Below, in pieces: positions 5,963-11,340 of a DNA stretch of 11,340 nt. Position numbers and translations under genes: made by a program. Source of the DNA: an uncultured bacterium (GTDB taxonomy: Bacteria > Hydrogenedentota > Hydrogenedentia > Hydrogenedentales > CAITNO01); NCBI GenBank assembly GCA_937923585.1, contig CALDSM010000340.1:1-11340 (forward strand), written 5' to 3'. The notes beneath the pieces were generated by a model. That model saw only the letters and a program-made list of their open reading frames with translations. It was not told the origin of the DNA and searched no databases. How positions within the stretch are numbered: the first letter of the stretch is position 1; each line of letters begins with the position of its first letter.

Positions 5963-6510
5963 CTGTGTCCGCCTTTCTTCTTATCCAGTTTGTCGCGCAG
6001 GGCTTTGAGGCTGTCCATGGTGGAGGCGTCGAGCCGGTCTTCGAGGAGGTTGGGCTGGGCGGCGTTGCGGCCGTGGAGGGCGAGCCCCTCGCGCAGCTGG
6101 CCCTGGTGGTCACGCACGGTCTTGATGAAATGGTCGGCGTCCATGGACAGCGAGCCCAGACCGCGGCACAGGTTGCGCAGGCTGTTGTCGTTGCTGACGA
6201 CGATGCATTCAAGCCGCTTGGGCGTGGTGTAGACCATGCGCTCAATCACCGCGTCGGCGGAGAGGTGTTCGGGCGAGTAGACGATTTCAAGGCCCGGCAC
6301 GCCGCGGGCGCTCATGCCGTCGTGAATACGGGCGTACCGGTCGCGGCCGTCGAATATGACCGTGACACGGTGGCGCGTGGCGAGGCAGAACCCGACGAGT
6401 TTCTCGACGAAAGCCTCGCGGGCGGCCTCGAAATCCTTCAGGGCGAGCGGTCGCAGCACGGAGGAGTGATGCACGACGTTGTAGCCGTCTACGAGGTAGT
6501 GCTCGGCCAT
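5959..6510 (-). CDS. yacP: NYN/PIN-like domain ribonuclease, YacP (Rae1) family
   Basis: This is a 183-residue NYN-domain protein, close in length to YacP/Rae1 of Bacillus subtilis, an endonuclease that cleaves mRNA on the ribosome. Family motifs are present in order: LVDGYN (Asp8), VIFDGRD (Asp54, Asp57), SADAVIERM (Asp86, Glu90) and VVSNDNSLR (Asp108). These acidic residues should form the metal-binding active site. The C-terminus is basic (DKLDKKKGGHR). The ATG start is well supported by AGGAG (6517-6521 on the + strand) 6 bases before it. The TAG stop is supplied by the end of repeat copy 2, so the last residues may have been altered by insertion. It is the last gene of the - strand series, 126 bases after alr. 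Ribosome-linked activity is inferred only from the family. Confidence 0.85.
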   Translation of the reverse strand: MAEHYLVDGYNVVHHSSVLRPLALKDFEAAREAFVEKLVGFCLATRHRVTVIFDGRDRYARIHDGMSARGVPGLEIVYSPEHLSADAVIERMVYTTPKRLECIVVSNDNSLRNLCRGLGSLSMDADHFIKTVRDHQGQLREGLALHGRNAAQPNLLEDRLDASTMDSLKALRDKLDKKKGGHR

Positions 6511-6572
6511 GGGGCGCTCCTGGTACAGTGAGTCACACAGATGACATTTTGTCGTCTTAACGCGAGACCGCC

Positions 6573-6636
6573 GCGAAAAGCGGGTACAGACACCCCTTTC
6601 AGACTACCGGAAGGCGTTTCAGTCCCCGTTTTTCGC
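6573..6636. repeat. 64-bp imperfect inverted repeat between alr and yacP
   Basis: The left end GCGAAAAGCGGG and the right end CCCCGTTTTTCGC form an imperfect palindrome; comparing the outer 24 bases of each arm gives 19 matches. It begins on the base next to the alr stop codon (6637-6639) and ends 62 bases before yacP. From memory, translated forms of this element (for example LKGVSVPAFRGG) recur as false peptides in some genomes, so it is probably another dispersed palindromic family. In the - strand transcript it would form a long hairpin that could protect the alr mRNA 3' end or reduce yacP expression. Confidence 0.65.
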
Positions 6637-7773
6637 TCAGTCATCGCTGCCATCGCCGACGTACTCGCGGACGACCCGTTTTCCGATGCCGGTGAGGATG
6701 TCGTAGGAGATGGTGCCCGCGCGGCGGGCAAGTTCGTCGGCGGTGACGGTCTCGTCGCCGTCGGCGCCGAGGAGCACGGCGGTGTCGCCGCAGCGCACCT
6801 CGGGCAGCGCGCTCACGTCCACGATGGTCTGGTCCATGCTGACAATTCCGCGGACGGGACAGCGCCGGCCGCGAATGAGCACGTCGGCGTTGTTGGACAG
6901 GTGGCGGCGGTAGCCGTCGGCGTAGCCGACGGGCAGCACGGCGGTGCGGATGGGCCCGTTGGCCGTGAAGGAGCGGTTGTAGCCGACAGTCGCGCCGTCG
7001 GGCAGTTCGCGCACCTGCACCACGTGCGTTTCCCAGCGCAGCACGCGGCGCAGCGGCGAGCGCTCGGAGGTCTCGGTCATGGGCCACACGCCGTAGCTCA
7101 TCAGCCCCGGCCGCACCGCGTCAAAGAGGCTGTCGGCATAGTTGATGAGGGCGGCGCTGTTGGCCGCGTGGGCAAACTCGAAGGGCACGCCGAGCCTTTC
7201 GACCTGGCGGATCACCTGTCGAAACGTCTTGATCTGGCTGAGCGTGAACGGATCGTCGGGCGTGTCCGCCGAGGGGAAATGGGTGGCAATGCCCTCGATG
7301 TCCAAGTGGGTGATGCGCGAGATGGCCTGCAGCGCCTCGGGCGCCTGGTCGGCGGCGAAGCCCTGCCGTCCCATGCCGGTGTCCACCTTGCAGTGGATGG
7401 TGCTGACGCGCCCGGCCTCGCGCGCCAGTTCGCCCAACTGCCGTGCCGTCTCAACGCCCGATATCATGGGGGTGAGCCGGTGCTCCACGACCAGGGGAAG
7501 CTCCTCCTCGCGCGGGCTGACCATGACCAGAATGGGGGCCTCGATGCCCGCATGCCGCAGTTCGACCGCCTCCTGCGCGGTGGCCACGCCGAGCATGAAC
7601 GCGCCGCCCCGCAGCGCTGCCCGGCCCAGAAGCGCCGCGCCGTGGCCGTAGGCGTCGGCCTTGACAACGGCGATGACGCGGCGTTTCGGACCCGCAAAGC
7701 TGCGGATCACTCCCATGTTGTGCGCATACGCGTCCAGATCTATAACGGCCCGCGAGGGGCCTTCACACTTCAT
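6637..7773 (-). CDS. alr: Alanine racemase
   Basis: Alanine racemase (378 residues) is a PLP enzyme interconverting L- and D-alanine for peptidoglycan. The N-terminal barrel has the cofactor lysine in AVVKADAYGHG (Lys38). The second catalytic residue is Tyr265 in VGYNRS, with the same number as in the Geobacillus enzyme. The C-terminal barrel keeps VSMDQTIVDVS (Met313, Asp314) and ends with the usual TISYDILTGIGKRVVREYV. The length is typical for the family. The ATG lies 19 bases after the pgsA stop with GGGGTG about 7 bases upstream, so the two are almost certainly co-transcribed. A 64-bp palindrome abuts the stop. All key residues are present, so activity is expected; the enzyme should be cytoplasmic. 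Confidence 0.97.
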   Translation of the reverse strand: MKCEGPSRAVIDLDAYAHNMGVIRSFAGPKRRVIAVVKADAYGHGAALLGRAALRGGAFMLGVATAQEAVELRHAGIEAPILVMVSPREEELPLVVEHRLTPMISGVETARQLGELAREAGRVSTIHCKVDTGMGRQGFAADQAPEALQAISRITHLDIEGIATHFPSADTPDDPFTLSQIKTFRQVIRQVERLGVPFEFAHAANSAALINYADSLFDAVRPGLMSYGVWPMTETSERSPLRRVLRWETHVVQVRELPDGATVGYNRSFTANGPIRTAVLPVGYADGYRRHLSNNADVLIRGRRCPVRGIVSMDQTIVDVSALPEVRCGDTAVLLGADGDETVTADELARRAGTISYDILTGIGKRVVREYVGDGSDD

Positions 7774-7792
7774 CGGAAATCACCCCGCTCGT

Positions 7793-8371
7793 TCAGGCAG
7801 ATTCGTTCAGCTTGAGCGCCTTCCAGTTCGCCCATCCGAACTGCGCGCCGGACCAGACCGTGTACACGGCGACGGCGATGATGCCCCACATCGAGCAGAA
7901 ACGGAGCCAGCCCAGATGGTCGCCGCCGAAAACGAGGCGGTGCAGGATCGCCAGTGCCAGGAACACAAACACGTACACCATCTGGATGACCGTTTTGGCC
8001 TTGCCGTAGACGTTGGCGGGCAGCACCAGACCCTCGGCCGCGGCCAGCGACCGCGCGCCGGTGATCAGGAACTCGCGGCCCAGTATGGCCACCACGGTCC
8101 AGCCGGGCAGGTGCAGCTCGTGCATCCGCATCATCATGACAAACGCCGCCACCATGAGCACCTTGTCGGCGACGGGGTCCATGAGCTTGCCGAAGTTGCT
8201 GATAAGGTTGCGCTCACGGGCGATCTTACCGTCGTAATAGTCGGTGATCGCCGCCGCGGCGAAAAGCACGTAGGCCAGCGCATAGGATCCGGTGTGGTCG
8301 AAGGACATGAACACGACGAAGAATACGGCGAGCACACACCGGGCCATGGTCAGTTGGTTTGGCAGGTTCAT
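7793..8371 (-). CDS. pgsA: CDP-diacylglycerol-glycerol-3-phosphate 3-phosphatidyltransferase
   Basis: This 192-residue integral membrane enzyme fits PgsA, which transfers a phosphatidyl group from CDP-diacylglycerol to glycerol-3-phosphate, the committed step to phosphatidylglycerol and cardiolipin. The CDP-alcohol phosphotransferase motif is complete: Asp44, Asp47-Gly48, Ala51-Arg52, Gly61, Asp65 and Asp69 (DYYDGKIAR through GKLMDPVADK). Hydrophobic helices surround it, and the N-terminus begins MNLPNQLTMAR as is typical for PgsA. Substrate choice within the family cannot be proven from the motif, but length and N-terminus favour PgsA. No strong Shine-Dalgarno is seen. About 70 bases separate it from dciA upstream, and alr follows after 19 bases. 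Confidence 0.92.
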   Translation of the reverse strand: MNLPNQLTMARCVLAVFFVVFMSFDHTGSYALAYVLFAAAAITDYYDGKIARERNLISNFGKLMDPVADKVLMVAAFVMMMRMHELHLPGWTVVAILGREFLITGARSLAAAEGLVLPANVYGKAKTVIQMVYVFVFLALAILHRLVFGGDHLGWLRFCSMWGIIAVAVYTVWSGAQFGWANWKALKLNESA

Positions 8372-8384
8372 GCGCCCATATTAC

Positions 8385-8436
8385 CATTTCGGGGCGAAAT
8401 GCCGCATCCTTCCGGCGCTCCCAGTGGGGCGCTCCC
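8385..8436. repeat. Short hairpin and direct repeat between dciA and pgsA
   Basis: CATTTCG and CGAAATG (8385-8391, 8395-8401) form a 7-bp stem with a GGG loop, 14 bases before the pgsA start in the - strand transcript. Beside it, GGCGCTCCC occurs twice at 8414-8422 and 8428-8436. The hairpin could affect pgsA translation, or this may be a remnant of another palindromic element. Confidence 0.4.
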
Positions 8437-8441
8437 GGGAA

Positions 8442-8756
8442 CTACTCCTCTTCCGCGTCGTCGGCGAGGAGGAAGAAGAGGTCCGACACCAGTTCCTTGC
8501 CCGCCATGCGGTTGATGCGGCGGATGATCTCCCACTTGCAGTAGCTGTATTTGTGCATCCACACCGCGCTGTCCACAATCACACGCAGCCGCCGCTCGCG
8601 CAGGTCCTTTGGACGGCCGTGTTCGGCCAGCACCGCCCCGGCGATCTCGGGCCAGTTGTCCCAAATCTGCGCCTGCTCAAACACTCTGCCCAGCGGCGTG
8701 GTCTTGATAAGGCCCTTCAGGATGTCCGCGGCGCTGTGTATTTTATGCTGGCTCAA
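8442..8756 (-). CDS. dciA: DUF721 / DciA-like replication helicase-loading protein
   Basis: DUF721 proteins include DciA, which helps load the DnaB helicase at replication start in most bacteria lacking DnaC. The 104-residue product matches the family core: an early LGRVFEQAQIWDNWPEIAG, then a strand RRLRVIVDSAVWMHKYSY and a helix with IIRRINRMAG. The frame is open upstream inside recF, but the start is decided by GGAGG (8762-8766 on the + strand) 5 bases before a TTG at 8754-8756. This gives a start overlapping the recF end by 14 bases, a coupled arrangement. The alternative upstream extension has no family sequence. The recF-DUF721 order is the usual one in many bacteria, which supports the call. 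The acidic tail ends DDAEEE. Confidence 0.85.
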   Translation of the reverse strand: MSQHKIHSAADILKGLIKTTPLGRVFEQAQIWDNWPEIAGAVLAEHGRPKDLRERRLRVIVDSAVWMHKYSYCKWEIIRRINRMAGKELVSDLFFLLADDAEEE

Positions 8757-9816
8757 GGTCGCCTCCGTGTATGCGAAACAGGGCCGGTTCGGGGCCGGTG
8801 ACGCCTGCGGGCAGTTCGGGCCGGGTGGTGGTGGCGAGCACCTGCGTGTCCGCGGGGATGGATTCAAAAAGCCGCCGCGCGCGGTGCGGGTCCAGTTCGG
8901 CGAGCACCTCGTCGAGCATGAGCACGGGCACCTCGCCGGTGCGGCGCCGTACCAGTTCCACCTCGGCCAGTTTCATGGCAAGCACGGCGGTCTTTTGCTG
9001 GCCCTGCGAGCCGAAAGACCGCGCGGGCCGGCCGTCTATGATGATCTCCAGGTCGTCGCGGTGCGGGCCGCGCGTGGTCATGCGCTGGCGCAGGTCGGCG
9101 GCGCGGCTGCGCGCCAGCGCCGATGCAATGTCGTCGCCGGGCTTCACATCGGGCTCATAGGCGGCGGCCATGGGTTCACCGCCGGCAATGCCCGCGTAAA
9201 GCGGTCCGGCGAGGGCCGACAACTCCTCCACGAACGCCGCGCGCGCCTCGCTGAGCGTCTGCCCGTACTTCGCAAGCTGCACATCCCACAGGTCTATCAT
9301 GTCCTCGGCGGGATTCGCCGCGCGGAGCAGTTCATTGCGCTGGCGCAGCGCCTGCCGGTACTGCTGCAATGCGGCCAGATAGGGCGGGCTGATCTGCGAC
9401 AGTTCCATGTCGAGAAAGCGCCGCCGCACGGAGGCCGCACCCTTGACCAGCGCGGCGTCGTCGGGCACGAACAGCACCACGTTGATGCGGCCGAGAATGT
9501 CGCTGAGCCGCGTCTGCGCGACGCCGTTGATCTTGAAGCGCTTTTCGCCGCGCCACCAGTTCACCTCGATGTCCACGGAATGCCCGCCGCGCTCGGCCTC
9601 GATGCGCAGGTGAAACCCCTCGCCGCCGTGCGCGGGCAGTTCGGTTTCCTGCGCGGTGCGGTGGCTCTTTGTGGTGGCCGCATAGAGCACGGCCTCCAGC
9701 AGCGAGGTTTTGCCCTGCGCATTTTCGCCGGACACGACATTCACGCCCGGCGCGGGCGCAAAGTCCACGCCGGAAAGGCGGCGAAAGGTACGGCAGGCGA
9801 TCCGGGTCAGGCGCAT
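8743..9816 (-). CDS. recF: DNA replication and repair protein RecF
   Basis: RecF (357 residues, usual length) is a cytoplasmic SMC-like ATPase that helps load RecA at single-strand gaps. The sequence has Walker A GENAQGKTSLLEA (Lys36), the ABC-type signature SQGQQKT (270-276) and Walker B VLMLDEVLAELD with Asp302 and Glu303. The N-terminus MRLTRIACRTFRRL is typical. The ATG at 9816 lies 19 bases after the stop of the GH172 gene, with no clear Shine-Dalgarno. It overlaps dciA at its end. Unusually, the classic partners dnaA, dnaN and gyrB are absent here; a glycosidase lipoprotein precedes recF instead. Confidence 0.97.
   Translation of the reverse strand: MRLTRIACRTFRRLSGVDFAPAPGVNVVSGENAQGKTSLLEAVLYAATTKSHRTAQETELPAHGGEGFHLRIEAERGGHSVDIEVNWWRGEKRFKINGVAQTRLSDILGRINVVLFVPDDAALVKGAASVRRRFLDMELSQISPPYLAALQQYRQALRQRNELLRAANPAEDMIDLWDVQLAKYGQTLSEARAAFVEELSALAGPLYAGIAGGEPMAAAYEPDVKPGDDIASALARSRAADLRQRMTTRGPHRDDLEIIIDGRPARSFGSQGQQKTAVLAMKLAEVELVRRRTGEVPVLMLDEVLAELDPHRARRLFESIPADTQVLATTTRPELPAGVTGPEPALFRIHGGDLEPA
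8757..8766 (-). promoter_or_regulatory. Ribosome binding site deciding the dciA TTG start
   Basis: On the - strand this reads GGAGGCGACC directly before TTG. A five-base core match to Shine-Dalgarno at 5-base spacing is the best ribosome site seen in the window. It fixes the dciA start within the 3' end of recF. Confidence 0.8.
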
Positions 9817-9835
9817 GGCGACAACCGCGCGCCCG

Positions 9836-11335
9836 TCATCGCGTCTGGAACATGTAGCTGTCGAATCCGAGAAACCAGCCCTTGCTCTCGGGGTCTTTGT
9901 CCCGGTTCACAAAGCGCAGCGTGTGCGTGCCCGCCGCGAGTGCGCCCGCGTCGAGGTGCAGTTCCTTGGTGACAATGTCCTTGTTGTACAGCCGCAGCGG
10001 CGCGCCGACGTCTTTGCCGTCAATCTGCACCTGGCAGTTGCCGTAGTCGAAGGACTTGGTCATGACCAGCAGCAGTTCATAGTTGCCCGCCGCCGCGAGG
10101 TCCACAGTGAATTCCAGCGTCTGGCCGGGTTTGGACGGTGTCCAGAACAACTGTTTGCCGCCGCCCCAGGCACCGTCCTGCGTGGAGACAGGACCCTCCG
10201 AGGCCTTGGCGTCGGCAAGGCGCGTCTCCGCCTCGACCAGTTTGGTCCAGTCGTAGTAGAGCCGGTCCTTGGCGGCGGCCATCGGCGGGAAGGGCTTGTG
10301 CGGCTCGGTCTGGTACCAGAAGGCGACGGACGAGAAATCATCGGGGCGCTCTTCAAAGCCCGACTTGACCGCGCCCTTCTCGTCGAAGATGACGCCCTTG
10401 TGCTCGATTTCGAGCCGCAGTGACTTGTCGAAGCGCACCGGGTCGGGGATATGCCAGCGGTAGGTGGTGGTGCGCGCAAAGGCGTCGTAACCCTCCATCA
10501 GCGGCGCGCCATAGAAGGGTTGCGACATTTCGCGCAGGCCCCATGCGTCGCACAGATAGTCCTCCGAGCCCGTGCCGCGCATGCTCGGCTCCTGTTCGCC
10601 GTCTATGAACCAGAAATCGTCGCCCTCGCCCCACCAGCTCGCGGTGAGCTGGCGCACGCTCAGCACGGTGCCTACATAGTGGCCTTTGCCTGCGAGGTCG
10701 GCGATAAGGTAATTCTGCCCCATGACGGCCGGGTGTTCCTGCCGGTACTGCGCGTGGAAGTATGCCGCACCCTTTGGCAGTTTGGGCAGCTTCTGCCAGT
10801 CCACATAAGAATAGAAAGCGTCCACGTTCTTGGCACCCTCGTTGGTCACGGTAATCTTCGCCGATTTGGCGAAGGGCATGGGCCAGTAGCAGTTGCGCGC
10901 CCGGCCCTCGGACGACACCGTCACCGGCAGCGACGAGAACGGGCGGTCAACACCGTGGCCCATGGCGAAGAAGTCGCCCAGCGGCACCTCGACCGACGGG
11001 ACAGTCTCGCCGTCCCAATACATGCGGATGACGACAAGCCGCGAATAGCCCCGCTCCTGCGCCGCGACGGTGTTCCACAGGTGCGTAATTTGGCCCGGCC
11101 CCTTCAGGTCAGCCAGCACCAGCGTCTTGCCCGGCGCGATGGGCCGCGCATCGCCGTTGCCGTCCTTCCAGTTTGGGTCGCAGGTAGAGGCGCGCATGGC
11201 ATGACCCGGCTTGATTTGCGCCAGACCCTCCATCGGGAAGCCCGTCGGCAGCACGGACGATCGGCAGCCTGAAAGCGGCAGTAGCGCGGCAATTAACACG
11301 AGCATGGCAATCAAACACATGGGAAATTGTTTCAT
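9836..11335 (-). CDS. GH172 (DUF2961) glycoside hydrolase, lipoprotein, with C-terminal beta-domain
   Basis: The 499-residue product starts with a lipoprotein signal: basic MKQ, a hydrophobic stretch, then lipobox LSGC with Cys24. It should be anchored in a membrane facing the periplasm or outside. The body is DUF2961, now family GH172, whose characterised members act on alpha-D-fructofuranose (difructose anhydride) or D-arabinofuranose linkages. The hallmark block is present: GEGDDFWFIDGEQEPS then GTGSEDY. Glu237 and Glu258 are 21 residues apart, matching the spacing I recall for the catalytic pair Glu270/Glu291 of the Bifidobacterium alpha-FFase1. A C-terminal part (about 390-499) with WGGGKQLFW and YELLLVMTKSFDYG looks like a jelly-roll domain. 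The ATG is 5 bases from the window edge, so its ribosome site and promoter are not visible. Substrate is unknown. Confidence 0.9.
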   Translation of the reverse strand: MKQFPMCLIAMLVLIAALLPLSGCRSSVLPTGFPMEGLAQIKPGHAMRASTCDPNWKDGNGDARPIAPGKTLVLADLKGPGQITHLWNTVAAQERGYSRLVVIRMYWDGETVPSVEVPLGDFFAMGHGVDRPFSSLPVTVSSEGRARNCYWPMPFAKSAKITVTNEGAKNVDAFYSYVDWQKLPKLPKGAAYFHAQYRQEHPAVMGQNYLIADLAGKGHYVGTVLSVRQLTASWWGEGDDFWFIDGEQEPSMRGTGSEDYLCDAWGLREMSQPFYGAPLMEGYDAFARTTTYRWHIPDPVRFDKSLRLEIEHKGVIFDEKGAVKSGFEERPDDFSSVAFWYQTEPHKPFPPMAAAKDRLYYDWTKLVEAETRLADAKASEGPVSTQDGAWGGGKQLFWTPSKPGQTLEFTVDLAAAGNYELLLVMTKSFDYGNCQVQIDGKDVGAPLRLYNKDIVTKELHLDAGALAAGTHTLRFVNRDKDPESKGWFLGFDSYMFQTR

Positions 11336-11340
11336 GTCAC

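Noticed and set aside
5821..6531. + strand open frame (236 codons) opposite yacP
   Set aside because: It begins in repeat DNA and then runs antisense to yacP, whose motifs and ribosome site are clear.
6541..7815. Long + strand open frame (424 codons) over alr
   Set aside because: It is antisense to an alanine racemase with all catalytic residues, and its first codons are repeat DNA.
8381..8407. Tiny frame (8 codons) before pgsA on the - strand, as a possible leader peptide
   Set aside because: The purine-rich GGAAGG touches the ATG with no spacing, and the frame coincides with a hairpin; nothing suggests a regulatory leader.
8757..8867. Upstream extension of dciA
   Set aside because: It lies in recF coding sequence, is Pro-rich and unlike DUF721, while a strong ribosome site supports TTG 8756.
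8551..9972. Long + strand open frame (473 codons) over recF and dciA
   Set aside because: It is antisense to two well-identified genes, with Arg/Ala/Gly/His-rich composition and no motif.
10451..11272. + strand open frame (273 codons) over the GH172 gene
   Set aside because: It is a shadow of the GH172 coding frame, with no family resemblance.

Overview
The window is about 11.3 kb of GC-rich bacterial chromosome with ten recognisable protein genes in two convergent blocks. On the + strand lie an ExbB/TolQ-type proton channel gene, two tandem ExbD/TolR-type genes, and a very large secreted glycosidase-like gene. On the - strand lies a tight series, read right to left: a GH172/DUF2961 lipoprotein, recF, dciA (DUF721), pgsA, alr and yacP (NYN-domain RNase). 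The blocks meet tail to tail near 5800-5958. The organism is probably a Gram-negative, glycan-degrading bacterium of the Hydrogenedentota / Planctomycetota / Lentisphaerota kind. This is inferred from the TolQ-ExbD-ExbD triplet, the lipoprotein signal on the GH172 protein, the large secreted hydrolase with a CxCxxC motif, and the repeat-rich intergenic DNA. No rRNA or other taxonomic marker is present to settle it.

Layout. 1-503: no convincing gene; short inverted repeats, and a 14-bp palindrome overlapping a possible promoter before exbB. 504-2158: exbB-exbD-exbD, closely spaced or overlapping. 2159-2575: a dense patch of palindromic repeats that runs into the 5' end of the next reading frame. 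About 2383-5799: secreted multidomain glycosidase-like protein, whose N-terminal reading frame is made of repeat DNA. 5800-5958: convergent intergenic region holding most of a second copy of the 78-bp double-hairpin repeat. 5959-11335: the - strand series, with a 64-bp inverted repeat between alr and yacP.

How the parts fit. The - strand genes are mostly housekeeping: RecF and DciA for recombination and replication, PgsA for phosphatidylglycerol synthesis, Alr for D-alanine and peptidoglycan, and YacP for RNA cleavage. They are joined to one carbohydrate-active lipoprotein. The + strand genes code for an energised inner-membrane motor and a secreted hydrolase. No TonB, TolA, TolB or outer-membrane transporter is visible here, so the motor's partner is unknown.

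The most distinctive feature is the repeat landscape. There is a REPIN-like pair of inverted palindromes (2283-2308 and 2437-2462) nested in a second inverted pair. A 78-bp two-hairpin element (2498-2575 and 5885-5962, 68/78 identical) brackets the large hydrolase gene in direct orientation. It encodes part of that gene's N-terminal reading frame and, at the other end, supplies the stop codon of yacP. I see no CRISPR array, tRNA, transposase or obvious new multi-gene defence system. The candidates for novelty are the repeat-gene fusions, the uncharacterised hydrolase, and the unusual GH172-recF gene order.
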